NCBI GenBank assembly: GCA_963978895.1
Contig: OZ022240.1
Coordinates: 18,354,136 to 18,418,135, forward strand
From: Erpobdella octoculata
Lineage: Eukaryota > Annelida > Clitellata > Hirudinida > Erpobdellidae
Length of the DNA stretch: 64,000 nt
Direction of reading: 5' to 3'
The translations under genes were made by a program, and so were the position numbers. The notes beneath the pieces were generated by a model that saw only the letters and a program-made list of their open reading frames with translations, did not search any database and was not told the DNA's origin. Shown here in pieces: positions 23,183 to 34,458 of the stretch (position 1 is the first letter of the stretch; each line of letters starts with the position of its first letter).

Positions 23183-26179
23183 ACGTCGCTGAAGTTAGCA
23201 ACAGTAGCTAACTTTGCCTGCATTATATAGGGAAATTTCAAAGTCGAGGCATTTCATTTCTTTAAATATATTTTAATAGGAAATTAAAAAACAAAATGAT
23301 CTGTACTATTTTCAGCTAAATGCCTCAATTATTAACCGAGTTATATGGTAAAAACTATTGCTATTAAATCGATCGCGGTCTTTATTTACAATAGGCTACT
23401 CAAAATCTGTTGCTAACTCTTCACGCATTTTATATAGAAAATTCAAAGTTGAGGCATTTTAATAAAATTTACATATTTTAATAGATATTTCAAAAACAAA
23501 TCAATCTGTCCAAGTCTCATCAAAATATCGAAAAAATTAACAGAGTAATTCAGTAAAAACTGTTCCATCAAATCTGTTGCTAACTCTTCACGCATTTTCT
23601 ATGGAAAATTCAAAGTCGAGGCATTTTAATAAAATTTACATATTTTAATAGATATTTCAAAAACAAATCAATCTGTCCAAGTCTCATCAAAATATCGAAA
23701 AAATTAACAGAGTAATTCAGTAAAAACTGTTCCATCAAATCTGTTGCTAACTCTTCACGCATTTTATATGGAAAATTCAAAGTCGAGGCATTTTAATAAA
23801 ATTTACAAATTTTAATAGATATTTCAAAAACAAATCAATCTGTCCAAGTCTCATCAAAATATCTAAAAAATTAACAGAGTAATTCAGTAAAAACTGTTCC
23901 ATCAAATCTGTTGCTAACTCTTCACGCATTTTATATGGAAAATTCAAAGTCGAGGCATTTTAATAAAATTTTCATATTTTAATAGATATTTCAAAACAAA
24001 TCAATCTGTCCAAGTCTCATCAAAATATCAAAAAAAATTAACAGAGTAATTCAAGATAAAATCATAATTTCTGTAGACCCGTTTCTGAAAAGAAAAGTGA
24101 CGGAAGTCTTTTAGATGAGAAAAAAATATGAGTACAATTTTTTTAATAAATATTACCATTTTTAGTTTAGCAACAAAGTAACTTACATCAGGACGGCGCA
24201 CCATCATTAGATTGGTTAAGGAACGCTGAGCACAGCTCACACGTAAATGTGATTCTCTCAAACTCAGCGTTGCTTAGCATCAGTTTGGTGCACTCCTGGT
24301 GGATCCATCTTTTGCAGAGACCACACTGCACCCAGTCGGAAGTTCGATTCTGTTAGTCTTGAATTTGATGATCGGTTTTTGCTCTTAGTTTTGGGGATGA
24401 ACCATCCAACATCACTCTTACCGCATCTTCGCATCCCAAATTAACTACTTCACTAACCTCTTTTTCTGGTGATGCTCCACCAAAAATAACCCCGCTGTTG
24501 AAGCTGGCCGAATCTTCGCATTGACTTTCATTTAACTCCACATTTCTTTGAGTTTGAAGCTGGTGTCGAGTTCTTATTCCTTTTGTATCTCTTCTCCAAA
24601 TGTCCAATAGCTTTTTCCGGTTTTTCTCAATATTGAGAAGCCCTAGAGTAAGACAGGCTCGACCCATAACGCTTTCGGGTGACCGGTACCGGAGAAACAC
24701 CTCTTCCGGTAAACAATTTGCTACCAGAAACTGAAGGAAAACTTCAACGTCAACGCAATTCCTCATTTTCAATGTATTTAAGACACCAAACCAACAAGAG
24801 TAGGACTGAACAGTCATGAAACACAACTATATATAGTGAACTCGTAGCTTCTAATTTTGCCGTGAACTTATTTCCATAATTTATTTGGTTGCCTTGGTAG
24901 TGACCATTACATAATTTGCCGCTTTTTTCTTCCAGCAACTGAATTACGTGAACGAAAGCCCCAATATATATCTTCAAACGTATTATAATTTAAGACAAAG
25001 CAGCGCATCGACTGTCTACTAAACTACAAAATTTATAATAAAATGAACTTATTATTACGTCACAAAGACACTGATTTTCTTTTAAAAAAACTGATTAAGG
25101 ATCAATTAAAGCACAACGGATTTTGTCGAACAGTTTTTACTGAATTACTCTGTTAATTTTTTCGATATTTTGATGAGACTTGGACATATTGATTTGTTTT
25201 TGAAATATCTATTAAAATATGTAAATTTTATTAAAATGCCTCGACTTTGAATTTTCCATATAAAATGCGTGAAGAGTTAGCAACAGATTTGATGGAACAG
25301 TTTTTACTGAATTACTCTGTTAATTTTTTTGATATTTTGATGAGACTTGGACAGATTGATTTGTTTTTGAAATATCTATTAAAATATGTAAATTTTATTA
25401 AAATGCCTCGACTTTGAATTTTCCATATAAAATGCGTGAAGAGTTAGCAACAGATTTGATGGAACAGTTTTTACTGAATTACTCTGTTAATTTTTTCGAT
25501 ATTTTGATGAGACTTGGACAGATTGATTTGTTTTTGAAATATCTATTAAAATATGTAAATTTTATTAAAATGCCTCGACTTTGAATTTTCCATATAAAAT
25601 GCGTGAAGAGTTAGCAACAGATTTGATGGAACAGTTTTTACTGAATTACTCTGTTAATTTTTTTGATATTTTGATGAGACTTGGACAGATTGATTTGTTT
25701 TTGAAATATCAATTATAAATATGTAAATTTTATTAAAATGCCTCGACTTTGAATTTTCCATATAAAATGCGTGAAGAGTTAGCAACAGATTTGATGGAAC
25801 AGTTTTTACTGAATTACTCTGTTAATTTTTTCGATATTTTGATGAGACTTGGACAGATTGATTTGTTTTTGAAATATCTATTAAAATATGTAAATTTTAT
25901 TAAAATGCCTCAACTTTGAATTTTCTATATAAAATGCGTGAAGAGTTAGCAACAGATTTTGAGTAGCCTATTGTAAATAAAGACCGCGATCGATTTAATC
26001 GCAATAGTTTTTACCATATAACTCGGTTAATAATTGAGGCATTTAGCTGAAAATAGTACAGATCATTTTGTTTTTTAATTTCCTATTAAAATATATTTAA
26101 AAAAATGAAATGCCTCGACTTTGAAATTTCCCTATATAATGCAGGCAAAGTTAGCTACTGTTGCTAACTTCAGCGACGT
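23183..26179. mobile_element. Mutator-like long-TIR element, 9-bp TSD, PHD cargo
   Basis: Arms of about 0.9-1.0 kb are inverted copies, each ending ACGTCGCTGAAGTTAGCAAC. The flanks are CTCCAAATC at 23,174-23,182 and the identical CTCCAAATC at 26,180-26,188. A 9-bp target duplication plus very long TIRs is the Mutator-superfamily signature. Within each arm a ~168-bp unit (CTGTTGCTAACTCTTCACGC...GAGGCATTTTAATAAAATTT...) is tandemly repeated, about four times left and five times right. The ~1.0-kb loop holds a minus-strand ORF and a PHD finger. No transposase is seen. Confidence 0.85.
24188..24826 (-). pseudogene. PHD-finger ORF in loop of long-TIR element
   Basis: A 157-codon frame (24,826 to the TAA at 24,353) with no recognised domain in its N-part (VDVEVFLQFLVANCLPEEVF) is followed, in the same frame past one stop, by DWVQCGLCKRWIHQEC and TFTCELC. 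The latter is the core of a PHD-type zinc finger with its aromatic and Cys/His ligands. The frame ends at 24,188. The finger aligns with the one at 41,153-41,482 (DWVECEKCRRWVHQKC, FTCMLC). Splicing around the stop is possible; otherwise the ORF is broken. An upstream segment to about 24,977 in another frame could be an earlier exon. Confidence 0.55.
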
Positions 26180-26188
26180 CTCCAAATC

Positions 26189-26869
26189 GCCACAAATTAA
26201 TTGAATACAAAATAAACTAAAATTGTCCGTCCCTTCATACAAATGTTTTCTTGTAGAGAAATATTAGCTTGATTAAACAGTGCAAAAATTATTTTGAAAT
26301 ATTTATTGACACTTTATGAAAAATGCCTTCCACGACTTGACCTTACAAATATGTTACCGACACAGCCAATCAGAAACAAATTAATCAAGAAAAAAAATAA
26401 AATTATCCGCCCCTTCAAACAAATGTATTCTTATAGCAAATTTAACGTAGAATTCAAATATCTAATTCTAATTACATTTTATACTTTCCTATTGACAAAT
26501 AATAATTGCCGAAAATCGTTGCCCGAAGCGTTGCTAACTTCCTGGAGCTATTATTTTGTTACAATAACATAAAAAAAAACAAATTTTATGCTAAATTGAA
26601 TTTAAAAAAAAAACATTTATCGTAAATTGAGAGACTTTGAAAACGGTAAGTAGTACCCTTCCAAGCACTAATTACATCGTAGTTGTGAGTGGTGAGGTAC
26701 GATGATCGTATGAATGAAATGAATAAAAAAGAAATAAAATTAGTTTATAATAAGATTTTATTTAAAAAACAAACTATCAGTTATAAAAAAATTAATTTAA
26801 AATTTTAAACTTTTTTTATGTAAAATGATAAAGAACAAAAGGCGAGAGTAAACCCCGCTAGTCACTTTA
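26189..26869. other. No gene; remnant of outer element
   Basis: AT-rich. A block near 26,510-26,550 (AGCGTTGCTAACTTCC) is an inverted, diverged match to sequence near 23,140, consistent with the outer inverted-repeat element. A CCCCGCTAG end fragment of the CTAG family lies near 26,853. Confidence 0.4.
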
Positions 26870-27577
26870 TATAAGGTCGCTGCTATTGCCCCGGCGGTTC
26901 GCCGTGATTGCAATCTGTAAAATTGCAATCCCGTATTAAAATGAAACCCTAACCCTAACTTTACCCCTAACCCTATCCATAACCCTATCCCTACCCCTAA
27001 CCCAACCCTATCCTAGGTAGTCGCATAAAAAGTTTCAAAATAATTTTTTTTTAATTTCATTAATATTTTAAATAAAGGTACAAATTCTGAGTTTGAATAT
27101 ACTATATAGTGTAAAAAATAAAATTAATAAAGATATAGCGAATCCAAGATCGCATGCCGGCGCCTACCGCCATGGTAATAGTTATAACTTTATATAACAC
27201 GCTACGCGATTTCTTCGTTTACACTTTTCCTTAAAACTCAAATTTTTTCTATGTAAAATTTTTTAAATTATAATCACATTATTTAATTAATTAAAATAAT
27301 TTTATATAACATTTTCCCATTTTAAATAAATTATTTATACTAATTATCATAATGTTTAAACTAGCGGTTACTTTTCATCGTGTTTATAGTTAATTATAGC
27401 CGAGAATTATGTATTAATCCGCCACACGGGCCGTTCGTGGGAAAGATTACCCATATTTTCTTAAGGGTTAGGGTTAGGGTTTAATTTTAGGTAGACATAC
27501 GGTGGGACTGCCGGCTCAGTAGCAATTTTACTGATTATTTCCACGGCTAACCGCCGGGGCAATAGCAGCGACGGTGA
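26870..27577. mobile_element. TIR element with subterminal telomere-like repeats
   Basis: The left end GTCGCTGCTATTGCCCCGGC has an inverted copy at 27,550-27,576, and similarity extends about 50 bp. Just inside each end lie CCCTAA-type repeats: 26,943-27,012 (degenerate, about 70 bp) and, inverted, 27,466-27,482 (GGGTTAGGGTTAGGG). No protein is encoded. Confidence 0.6.
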
Positions 27578-29013
27578 AGTTAGCCTCAAGGTTGGCAATG
27601 TTAATTAAAAAAAAGCACTTACTTTGAACGAATGTTCAAGGATTATGACTTGAAATTTAGGTTATTTATAGGCTTCATCAAAGGAAAGGGTTTATTACAA
27701 GTTCAATGATGTAACCATTTCTAAAATTGACCCAGTAAATCCGGAGATATGCATTTTTTCTAAACCCACTTTGAACTGTTTATTTTGTTACGTGGGCAAT
27801 TTATTGGACAGAGATAGCTTGGCATGATTCGCCTGCGTGTGTCAGCTGTGCGACTCCTTAGTTATAAGCCAAAAACGACGATTTTCTGACAAAAATTGCA
27901 TAAAATCAAATTCAAACTTTTTTTAACTGCTGCACTGGGAGTATCCGAGACGCTTGTTTTTAGATTGTAATTGGAAAATAGAGTCTAGCTCACTGTGGCT
28001 AATTATTCAAAATATGCAAAATGGCTACTCGTTAACACCTCCTGCCGTATTCTAACAAACTTTAGGGAAAATTTTATTTTTAAGAAAAATTTATTGAATT
28101 TTACAAAAAAAAGCATTAAGAGTGTACATTTTTGCTGAATCAACGTTCTAAAAACTCATACAAAAATACCACAACTGTAGCCATCATTTTGAATTAGAAG
28201 ACTGGATCGTGGGGAAGGTCTAAGTGTTTATTTTAATCCAGAAAGGGAAGAGCGGTTTAAAGAAATCCTGCTATCATCCGACAACATGACGACCTATTGT
28301 TTGTATTGCGGGTCCGGTGGAGAGGGTGCAGGTGGGGACTGCATGGAGTGGGTGGATTCACCAAAAATGCACACTCTTAATGCTTTCTAAGGAAGAGTTT
28401 CGAACGAAATGTTTCAATCGCGTGCATTGCTTAAGTTTTATTAAAAAGTTACCTTTTTAAAAAAACTTTTTATTAATAAAATTTTTTTTCATAAAATTCA
28501 ATAGATTAAAAATAAAATCTTCGCTAAAGTTCATTAGAATAAGGCAGGAGGTGTTATCGAGTAGCCACTTTGCATGTTTTGCATAACTAACCACAGTGAG
28601 TTAGACTCGATTGTCCAATCGCAGCGATTGTTTATGTTTCGGTTTGCTCGGAGAAATTGGTATACAGTCCGACGTTTTATTTTATAACTTTTTTATTTAT
28701 TAACTTATAGTAGCGATAGTTACATCATTGGATTTGATATTGAATTATCTAAAAACAAGCGTCTCAGATATTCCCAGTGCAGCAGATAAAAAAAGTTCGA
28801 ATTTCTCTTCAAGCTTGATTTTATGTAATTTTCGTCGGAAAATTGTCGTTTTTGGCTTATAACTTTTTTATTTGTTGAACCGAGGAAAACCCAAATATAC
28901 CATTCGATTCCATTTTGTAAGCCCCATCCAACAATGTATAGCACAGCCCCAGTGCATGCAATTTTGTTTTTTTTAATTAGCACTGCCAGCCTCAAAACTT
29001 CACACGCATGATC
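27577..29013. mobile_element. Long-TIR PHD-type element, copy 2 (decayed)
   Basis: The left end GTGAAGTTAGCCTCAAGG and an inverted right end at about 28,985-29,010 (AACTTCACACGCA) flank arms sharing GAGACGCTTGTTTTTAG, CTAGCTCACTGTGG and ACACCTCCTGCCG with the element at 40,456-42,357. The loop (28,200-28,450) keeps broken Ulp1/PHD codons: TGTAGCC, GACCTATTGTTTGTATTGCGG and GTGGGTGGATTCACCAAAAA match the intact copy at 41,160-41,480 inverted. No exact target duplication found. Confidence 0.65.
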
Positions 29014-29130
29014 AGGTTTATTCTTATAAGTAAATAATAATGAATTACTTAGAAATTTTGGTAAATAATTGTACATGCTATATATATAAAATACAAATGA
29101 TCAATCTTTCCATTTTATAAAGTCCACAGC

Positions 29131-29834
29131 ACTGTATGTGAAGTTAGCAATATTGCTGGCCATACAATTAAAACATTTTTTTAGTGCAACTGGGCTGTGC
29201 TATACATTGCTGGATGAGGTTTTAAAAATGGAATCTAATGGTATAAGTAGTTTGTCTTATATTCAACAAATAAAAAGTTATCAAAAACAATTTTCTGACT
29301 AAAATTGCATGAAATAAATGTTAGCTCTCCTTTGATAGATTTTTTTTTAAACTGCTGCAACTGGACTTTTCGAGACGCTTGTTTTTTTGTTGTTAACAGA
29401 CGCTGAAAGTTATTCAATTACAAATTTAACGACGTATCACTTGCTTCTATAACTCGATAAATAAAAAAGTTATCGAATAAAACGTCTGACCATATAATAT
29501 ACCCATTTCTCCCAGCTATACATACAGTTTGACAAACAAGTCTGGTTCCCTGCAGCTATCATGCAAAGCTGCTACTCATTAACACCTCCTGTCGGCTTTC
29601 AACAAGCTTAGTGGACAATTTTTTTTTAGCAAAAAATCTATTTTACCTAAAAAAATTTTAATTTGAAATTATTATTAGGTTTGTTTTAAAAAGGTAACTA
29701 TTTAAATCAGCGTACAGCTCGCAAGTGAAACTCTTCGTAAACATTAATTGTATGTTGTATGCATCCTTAGTGAATCTATACTACCTTCGACATTTCTCAC
29801 TCCACCCAGCCCATGTATTTACCCTCTCCACCCT
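29131..29834. mobile_element. Long-TIR PHD-type element, copy 3, left half
   Basis: It starts near CTGTATGTGAAGTTAGCAAT and follows the same arm order as copy 2 (GGGCTGTGCTATACATTG, GAGACGCTTG, ACACCTCCTG) to a PHD remnant on the minus strand at about 29,700-29,834. The element is interrupted there. Its Ulp1/PHD sequence continues at 33,816, proving that the 29,835-33,815 element inserted into it. Confidence 0.6.
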
Positions 29835-31200
29835 ACTGGAGTCAAGCTAGCAGGTACTCGTAACACAGGAAATGTGCAGTAAAATGCATGTTTCAAGCTA
29901 GCAGGCGCTCAAAAAAATGTCAAAATTAACATTAAAAAGTATCGGTATTTATTAGAAAACTCAAATAATTTTGTTTTGTCAATTTTTATTATGAAAACCC
30001 CTGAAGTTTCCTCAGAAAACCTCTTTTAGATTTTTCCTCAGAAAACCTCTTTTAGATTTTTCCAAATGTAAACAAAATGACCCATAATATGGCGTTTGGC
30101 TTGGGCTAAATATCTCTGATACAAACTCAACAATTATTTCTCTATGTCTCGAAAGAGTAATAATAATAATGATAGTCAATTTGTAAAGCGCCAGTAGCGG
30201 AGCTTCAGAGGCGCGCGGGATATTGTCCGAATGCCTTTAAAAAAAGATAAGTCTTTAAATGTTTTTTAAACGACGTCAATTAAAAAAAAAGTTCGCATAA
30301 AACTAGCTAAAACTTGAATACAAGCAAGGTGTCATTTTCAAGCTATTATGTGCCCCTATAACATCAAAAATTCAAAATGAAAACCTAAACAAAAATTCTT
30401 CAGAAAACCTCTTTTAGATTTTTCTAAATGTAAACAAAATGACCGATAATATGGCTTTCGGCTTGGGCTAAATATCTCTGATAGAAACTAATTGAAAAAA
30501 AGCAAAATTCCATTAAATAATAAATATGGGCTACTATGTCATATTAGAAATTCAAAACAGAAACTTTATCCAAAATGTGTTACGGAAGTATACAAACTCA
30601 ACAATTATTTCTCTATGTCCTGAAAATGTATTTCGCATAAAGCGTTTATTTCAAAAACTAGCCAAAACTTGAATACAAGCAAGGTGTTATTTTAAAGCTA
30701 TTATGTGTCCCTATATACATACAAAAAATTCAACATGAAAACCTAAACAAAATTGTATAGCGGGCGCTCACAAACTCGGTGTTTTTTCATACGAATGCTC
30801 TCATCCCCATCACTGAGTGAATAAAGCGCCTTTAAGCATAAACTGTATACTTCAAAAACTAGCCAAAAGTTGATTACAAGCAGGTGTCATTTTGAAGCTA
30901 TTATGTGTTTCTATAACATATCAAAAATTCGAAAACTGAAACAAAATTGTGTGACAGGGACAGGCGCACACACAAACACGGTGACTGTTTCAATGTGTTG
31001 ACAAAGTGCCTTGTCTTATTGTCCATTCGATGACAATGGAACAGTAACAAATTGTTTTTATAGCCCTAATTTCTTGAGTTGCCTCAAAAAGGATTTTCTA
31101 CCACATGCACCACTTAGGACAGCAATATTTTTAGGTTTAATATTTTTTTAGCAGCTGCATCTAATTCAATTTTATAATTATCTTTTACTTGATTTTAGGT

Positions 31201-33053
31201 GATTTAGGACGTCACGGTAGTAGCTCTAGCTACAAAAAATACTCAAACTTATTTCAAAAGCTTGCTAGTAGTCGATATCAAAATATTTCAAGAAATAACC
31301 AAACACAGGGAATAATGGAAAATAGCCAGTGGGACCTCAAACACCACACCTCAGAGTAAAAAACAAGTCTTAAGATTAAATGACTTTGTATATTTATACC
31401 ATGAAAAATATGTAGGATTGTTTCGGGAATTTGACAGTGCTCTAGCAAGAGATCTTGGACTGCTGTAAGTTTTCTCTCTCTCTTTCACTCTCTTATTTAT
31501 GCAGTGTTTGATTTCCACTATAATTCCAATTACTGTAGCTCAAAAGACAGGCGAATGAAAGTCAGAACTCCTTGAAATCTGCACCTCTAAAGGTTTTATT
31601 TTTGTAATTCTTAGTTTATAATAATTTAAGTAATGATTCTTAATGTTTATATTTGTTTTGTTCAGAGGAGAAAGAAGTTGAGACCTGGCTGAAGAGAAAA
31701 AAAAAGAACGGAAAGGAATTTATGTTTCCGCTCCAACAAAAGACAGATCTTTACAAAAAGTGAGTGTTAGTTTGGTATACCCAAACTAATTTTATACTCA
31801 ACTTGTTAACTTAATAGATCATAGATGCTATATATCTGATACATGTCCAAACTCGACGCTTTGTTTAATCTTATATTCAACTTGTTAACTTCGTAGGTCT
31901 ATGACCATAGATGCTGCATATCTGATATGTCCAAACACGACACCACGTTTATTTAAAGTTTATTGGGACATCAGTGGTTCATGTCCACCCACATCAATAT
32001 GGCCCTCTGTAACTGCTAAGTGGGTTCACTAATGTGGAGTACTTAAAAGATATAGGGGTGTTAAGAGAAGGACCTACACCAAACAAGAAGTTTATTCAAA
32101 TAATCCATCAAGGAGATGATCATTGGATTATTATTAACAACATGTAAGTTCTTAGAGTTTTTAAATTTATTTCCAAATTAGCTGGTACCCGGGGTTTTTA
32201 GAGGCTTTTCTATCATTTTTCTCTTGCTCCCGTTTCCTTCCCCGTTTGCTCTCCCGGTCGCTTTCCTGTTCCTGCTTGCTCTCTCGTTCCCGATCGCTTT
32301 CCCGCTCTCGCTTGCTTTCCCGTTCCCAGTCGCTTTCCATTTCTTGCTCGCTCTTTTGCTCGGTCGATTTTCCGTTCCCGCTGGCCTTCCCGTTCCCGCT
32401 CATTCTCCAATCCCAGTTTCCGCTCGCTTTCCAGCTCCGCTCCTTTTGTGACCGATTTCAATTTTTTTCCCAAAGATCTTTCTCCATTGACTTCCAAGGT
32501 TGTGTGAAATTTCATTACGATCCAATGAATGATGTAGCAACACATAAAGGACATAAATACAGACATACATACATAATCTCATTTTATATATATAGATTAC
32601 CGTTACCATTTAATCTCATTAGGTTTTTTGATGTGAAAGAAGTGGCCCTTTTCGACAGCCTAAATGGGAAACTTACTCAGAAAAACCTGAGAGCAATAAG
32701 TTACTGCTGTAAAAACTTCACGACCACAGAACTTACTCTTAGGCACCATCACGTTCAGCAGGAAATAGGATGAAACTACTTTTGGTCCTTTTGCAGCAAC
32801 TGTCGCAAGTGACGGAGAGGGGAAATTTAAAAAGATGGAAAACGAGCCAAACATAGAAATGATAGAAGTTTACTGTAATTGTTGGCTCAATTATGCTGGT
32901 GAAGAAGACAACATGATACAGCGTGATCGTTGCGATAAATGGTTTCATGTGGCATGTGAAAGTATCACCGAGTTAGACTTTAAAAAATCAGTTTATTTTT
33001 GTATATTATGTGTTCAAAAAAACACTAGGTTATGTATCTTGGTAAGGTTTTAA
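31201..33053 (+). pseudogene. Ulp1-like protease plus PHD finger, multi-exon, disabled
   Basis: Exon-like segments with GT/AG borders include one ending RLNDFVYLYHEKYVGLFREF (donor near 31,465), EKEVETWLKRKKKNGKEF (about 31,671-31,758), and TPNKKFIQIIHQGDDHWIII ending near 32,141. After a gap filled by a CTAG-family repeat, FFDVKEVALFDSLNGKLTQK starts near 32,622. IQIIHQGDDHW carries the His-Trp of C48 (Ulp1-type) cysteine proteases. The catalytic Cys position reads NYFGPFA after a stop and a one-base frame change near 32,773, so the protease is inactive. The frame then enters a PHD finger (YCNCWLNYAGEED, RCDKWFHVAC, FCILC) ending at 33,053. Upstream exons are tentative. Confidence 0.55.
32181..32596 (+). 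repeat. CTAG-family GC-minisatellite element, complete ~415-bp copy
   Basis: Terminus GCTGGTACCCGGGGTTTTTAG, minisatellite of CGCTTTCCCGTTCCC type, then a tail with TTTTGTGACCGATTTCAATT, CCAAGGTTGTGTGAAATTTC and ATGATGTAGCAACACATAAA ending in TATATATAGAT. It lies inside an intron of the Ulp1/PHD gene. The tail resembles 3' ends of RTE-like non-LTR elements, but that is an inference. Confidence 0.7.
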
Positions 33054-33249
33054 ACAAATAAAAAATTACTTATTTTGCTATGTTTTGTTTATTTGCCATC
33101 AAATTAATAAGGAACGTAATATACTAATTATAGGCCTAGTGATGGCGATTAGAGCATTACTGTTAAAAAACACCGAGTTTGTGTGCGCATGGTATATATT
33201 TTTGTTTAGGTTTTCATTTTGAATTTTTGATATATTATAGATTTTTTTT

Positions 33250-33420
33250 TATGATAGATCATAGTTCTTTACACCAAGTGTTTTAAGACTGAATTGGCTG
33301 TAGTAAGAAGCACATAAGTACTTCTTGTCTAAATCAAAGTTTGATCCTTTTAACTGTCCCTCCTCCTTTATCCAGGCTTGGGACTGGCTTGCAATTAGCG
33401 AGGCGGAGTTATATATTATG
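33250..33420 (-). repeat. SINE-like family copy in right arm of nested element
   Basis: TTTACACCAAGTGTTTTAAG, AGTACTTCTTGTC, CAGGCTTGGGACTGGCTTGC and GAGGCGGAGTTA match the SINE at 5,652-5,825 in reverse. Confidence 0.8.
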
Positions 33421-33815
33421 GAAGCACATAATAGCTTTAAAATGACACCTTGCTTGTTATCATTTTTTGGCTAGTTTTTGAGATAAATGCTTTATGCTTG
33501 AAGGTGCTTTATTCATTTAGTGATGGAGAGGAGAGCATTATCGTGAAGAAACACCGTGTTTGTGTGTGCACCTGCAATACATTTTTTGTTTAGGTTTTTA
33601 TTTTGAATTTTCGATATGTATATAGGGGCACATAATAGCTTTAAAATAACACCTTGCTTGTATTCGAGTTTTGGCTAGTTTTTGAAATTAACGCTTTGCC
33701 TAATAAATACAGATACTTTTTTTTTTTGTTAAAACTTTTGAGCACCTGCTAGCTTGACGCGTGCATTTTACTGCACTTTTCCTATGTTACGAGCCCCTGC
33801 TAGCTTGACTCCAGT

Positions 33816-34387
33816 TCCACCCCGCCTGCAATACCAACAATAGTTTGACATGTTGTCAGATAATGACCCTCTCTTTCATTGTCTGGGATTGAAATAAATG
33901 CTTCAATTTTCTCGATGATCTAGTCTTCTAATAGAAACAACTAAAAAAATACCAAGACTGTGAATCATGTTCAATTTGAGTTTCAGGTGCCTTTTTAGTG
34001 ACTAGGTTTACCTCTGCTAGGTTTATTGCTAATGCAGTATTTTTCTGTGTTGCATATAATTGATCAACAAATAGAAAAAGTTCTTTTCAAATTTTCTATG
34101 TTGCTCTCTTCTTTCAGACTAATACTTTTTTTGTACATATACTTCACTTTCTTTTAATTAATTGGATAACCCTATCAATTGGTGTTTTAATTATGCTAGA
34201 GAGCCCGTCAAAAATGACGGATTTTTTAAAATAATATAATATATTGCAATTTCAGCACCACCTTTTTTGATCTTTAGGACTGACTGTACAATTTCTTAAT
34301 CACTTTTATTACACACCTGTACACACCCATTTTATCAACTGCTGACCACTGTGGCCGCCTTGTTATGCGAAATTGCTAACATACAGA
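33816..34387. mobile_element. Long-TIR PHD-type element, copy 3, right half
   Basis: The minus strand continues the Ulp1/PHD coding sense of copy 3 (SLGIFLVVSIRRLDHREN, then SDNMSNYCWYC). The right end near 34,372-34,387 (ATTGCTAACATACAG) weakly mirrors the left CTGTATGTGAAGTTAGCAAT. The stretch is otherwise AT-rich and diverged. Confidence 0.45.
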
Positions 34388-34393
34388 CATCGG

Positions 34394-34397
<4 letters not shown>

Positions 34398-34455
<58 letters not shown>
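34398..34455. repeat. TA dinucleotide array
   Basis: A pure TA array of about 57 bp upstream of the UQCC4 homologue. Confidence 0.95.

Positions 34456-34458
<3 letters not shown>

Larger units (their letters stand above)
22925..27205. repeat. Outer inverted-repeat region around the PHD element
   Basis: TATAACTATTA and GTAGGCGCCGG on the left (22,940-22,975) match, inverted, CGGCGCCTAC and GGTAATAGTTATAAC at 27,150-27,195. Left-arm blocks GTAAAATTGCTACTGAGCC and CGGACGGCCCGTG also match the right part of the element at 26,870-27,577. This suggests an older inverted-repeat element into which the 23,183-26,179 element inserted. Borders are approximate. Confidence 0.45.
29835..33815. mobile_element. 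Nested long-TIR element with multi-exon Ulp1/PHD gene
   Basis: The ends are ACTGGAGTCAAGCTAGCAGG and its inverted copy GCTTGACTCCAGT. Arms include GTGCAGTAAAATGCA, CTAGCCAAAACTTGAATAC, GCAAGGTGT and CTATTATGTG blocks, repeated several times at 30,290-30,960 and inverted at 33,170-33,730. The flanks are TCCACCCT and TCCACCCC, an 8-bp duplication with one mismatch. The loop (about 31,200-33,060) holds exons of an Ulp1-like plus PHD-finger gene. It sits inside copy 3 of the PHD-type element. Confidence 0.7.

Noticed and set aside
23404..25960. CRISPR array
   Set aside because: The ~168-bp units are continuous near-identical tandem repeats without unique spacers, arranged as inverted arms in a eukaryotic transposon.
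26941..27012. Chromosome-end telomere
   Set aside because: The CCCTAA-type run is short, degenerate, flanked by ordinary sequence and mirrored inside a TIR element, so it is interstitial.
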